Part shown: in pieces, positions 7,298-7,688 of the stretch | Position numbering within the stretch: the stretch's first letter is position 1 | Layout: every line of letters begins with the position of its first letter | DNA from: an uncultured Caulobacteraceae bacterium | Lineage (GTDB): Bacteria > Pseudomonadota > Alphaproteobacteria > Caulobacterales > Caulobacteraceae | Reading direction: 5' to 3' | Length of the DNA stretch: 7,688 bases | NCBI GenBank assembly: GCA_903884915.1 | Contig: CAISGS010000149.1 | Coordinates: 1-7,688, forward strand | Position numbers and translations under genes: made by a program | The notes under the pieces: model-generated | Told to the model about the DNA's origin: nothing | The model's database searches: none | Seen by the model: the letters and a program-made list of their open reading frames with translations, nothing else

Positions 7298-7688
7298 TCA
7301 ATCGTGTGGCAGACAGATGGGGCGATTGGCGTCGGAGCGGATGAAGTTGACGATCTCCATCACTTCGGCCGAACCCCGATAGACCTCGGTCGTGTCATCG
7401 AGCCGCTCTTGGAACGTGCCCTCATCGGCAAACATCAGGCGATAGGCGGCGCGCAGATTGTTGATCGCCTCGCGCGGGAAGCCACGGCGCTTGAGGCCGA
7501 CAAGGTTCAGGCCTTCGAGGTGGGCATGATTGCCCCAGACCGAGCCATAGGGAATGATGTCCTTGGTCACCACGCCGCCGCCGCCGACAAAGGCATAGCG
7601 GCCAATGCGCGTGAACTGGTGCACGGCGCTGAGCCCGCCCATAAAGACGAAGTCTCCAACCTGAACATGGCCGCCGAGGGTGGCGTTG
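7298..7688 (-). CDS. lpxA: UDP-N-acetylglucosamine O-acyltransferase LpxA, C-terminal part (5'-truncated)
   Basis: LpxA transfers a 3-hydroxyacyl chain from acyl carrier protein to the 3-position of the UDP-sugar, the first step of lipid A synthesis. The 129 visible residues run from [13 protein letters not shown] to the TGA at 7300-7298 and match E. coli LpxA from about residue 138 to its end. Features include left-handed beta-helix hexapeptide repeats, GGLSAVHQF (His equivalent to E. coli His160), GGHV (His144 equivalent), and [19 protein letters not shown] leading into the C-terminal helical domain. The position equivalent to E. coli Gly173, the acyl-chain ruler, is still Gly (FVGGGG), so the short-chain Met substitution known from Pseudomonas is absent. 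The catalytic His125 and the start lie beyond the right edge. The ATG at 7642 is internal. The gene heads the visible lipid A operon; fabZ and lpxD probably lie upstream, as is usual. Confidence 0.95.
   Translation of the reverse strand, partial: NATLGGHVQVGDFVFMGGLSAVHQFTRIGRYAFVGGGGVVTKDIIPYGSVWGNHAHLEGLNLVGLKRRGFPREAINNLRAAYRLMFADEGTFQERLDDTTEVYRGSAEVMEIVNFIRSDANRPICLPHD

Noticed and set aside
6466..7344. Long plus-strand open frame (292 codons) opposite lpxI
   Set aside because: The product is almost entirely Ser, Ala, Arg, Thr and Pro, the typical mirror of a GC-rich gene, and it overlaps both lpxI and the lpxA end.

Overview
The window looks like an ordinary stretch of alphaproteobacterial core genome, most likely from the Caulobacterales (Caulobacter, Phenylobacterium, Brevundimonas or Asticcacaulis type). 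Three things point there: the high GC content with GC-rich third codon positions, the use of LpxI rather than LpxH for lipid A synthesis, and the order lexA / comEC / gltX / gltA / lpxB-lpxI-lpxA. The complete absence of the CcrM methylation site GANTC fits a lineage that uses this methyltransferase. The genus is an inference; there is no rRNA gene or other marker to fix it.

Layout. Positions 1-240 (+) hold the C-terminal end of the SOS repressor LexA. The comEC gene (minus strand) converges on it, and the two coding ends overlap by 10 bases. comEC encodes a DNA-uptake channel protein. It is divergent from gltX (glutamyl-tRNA synthetase, +) across a spacer of about 120 bases that carries a perfect 7-bp inverted repeat. 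gltX is followed after 68 bases by gltA (citrate synthase, +). That gap contains an AT-rich promoter-like patch, a perfect 12-bp GC palindrome and a strong Shine-Dalgarno sequence. A strong hairpin with T-tracts on both sides separates gltA from the convergent minus-strand lipid A genes.

The minus-strand block runs lpxA (partial, entering from the right edge), lpxI, lpxB. It is tightly packed, with either an 8-base gap or a 4-base start/stop overlap at lpxA/lpxI and a 20-base overlap at lpxI/lpxB, so it reads as one transcript whose promoter lies outside the window. The three enzymes catalyse, respectively, the first acylation of the UDP-sugar, removal of UMP from UDP-2,3-diacylglucosamine to give lipid X, and joining of the two units into lipid A disaccharide phosphate. 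LpxD, LpxC and FabZ are not in view.

I see no mobile elements, tRNA or rRNA genes, CRISPR arrays or phage genes, and no gap over 300 bases without a gene. I found no credible undescribed system. The points most worth checking are the zero count of GANTC sites, the palindromic gltA leader, the inverted repeat between comEC and gltX (which also bears on the comEC start), and sequence deviations in ComEC, GluRS and LpxB.
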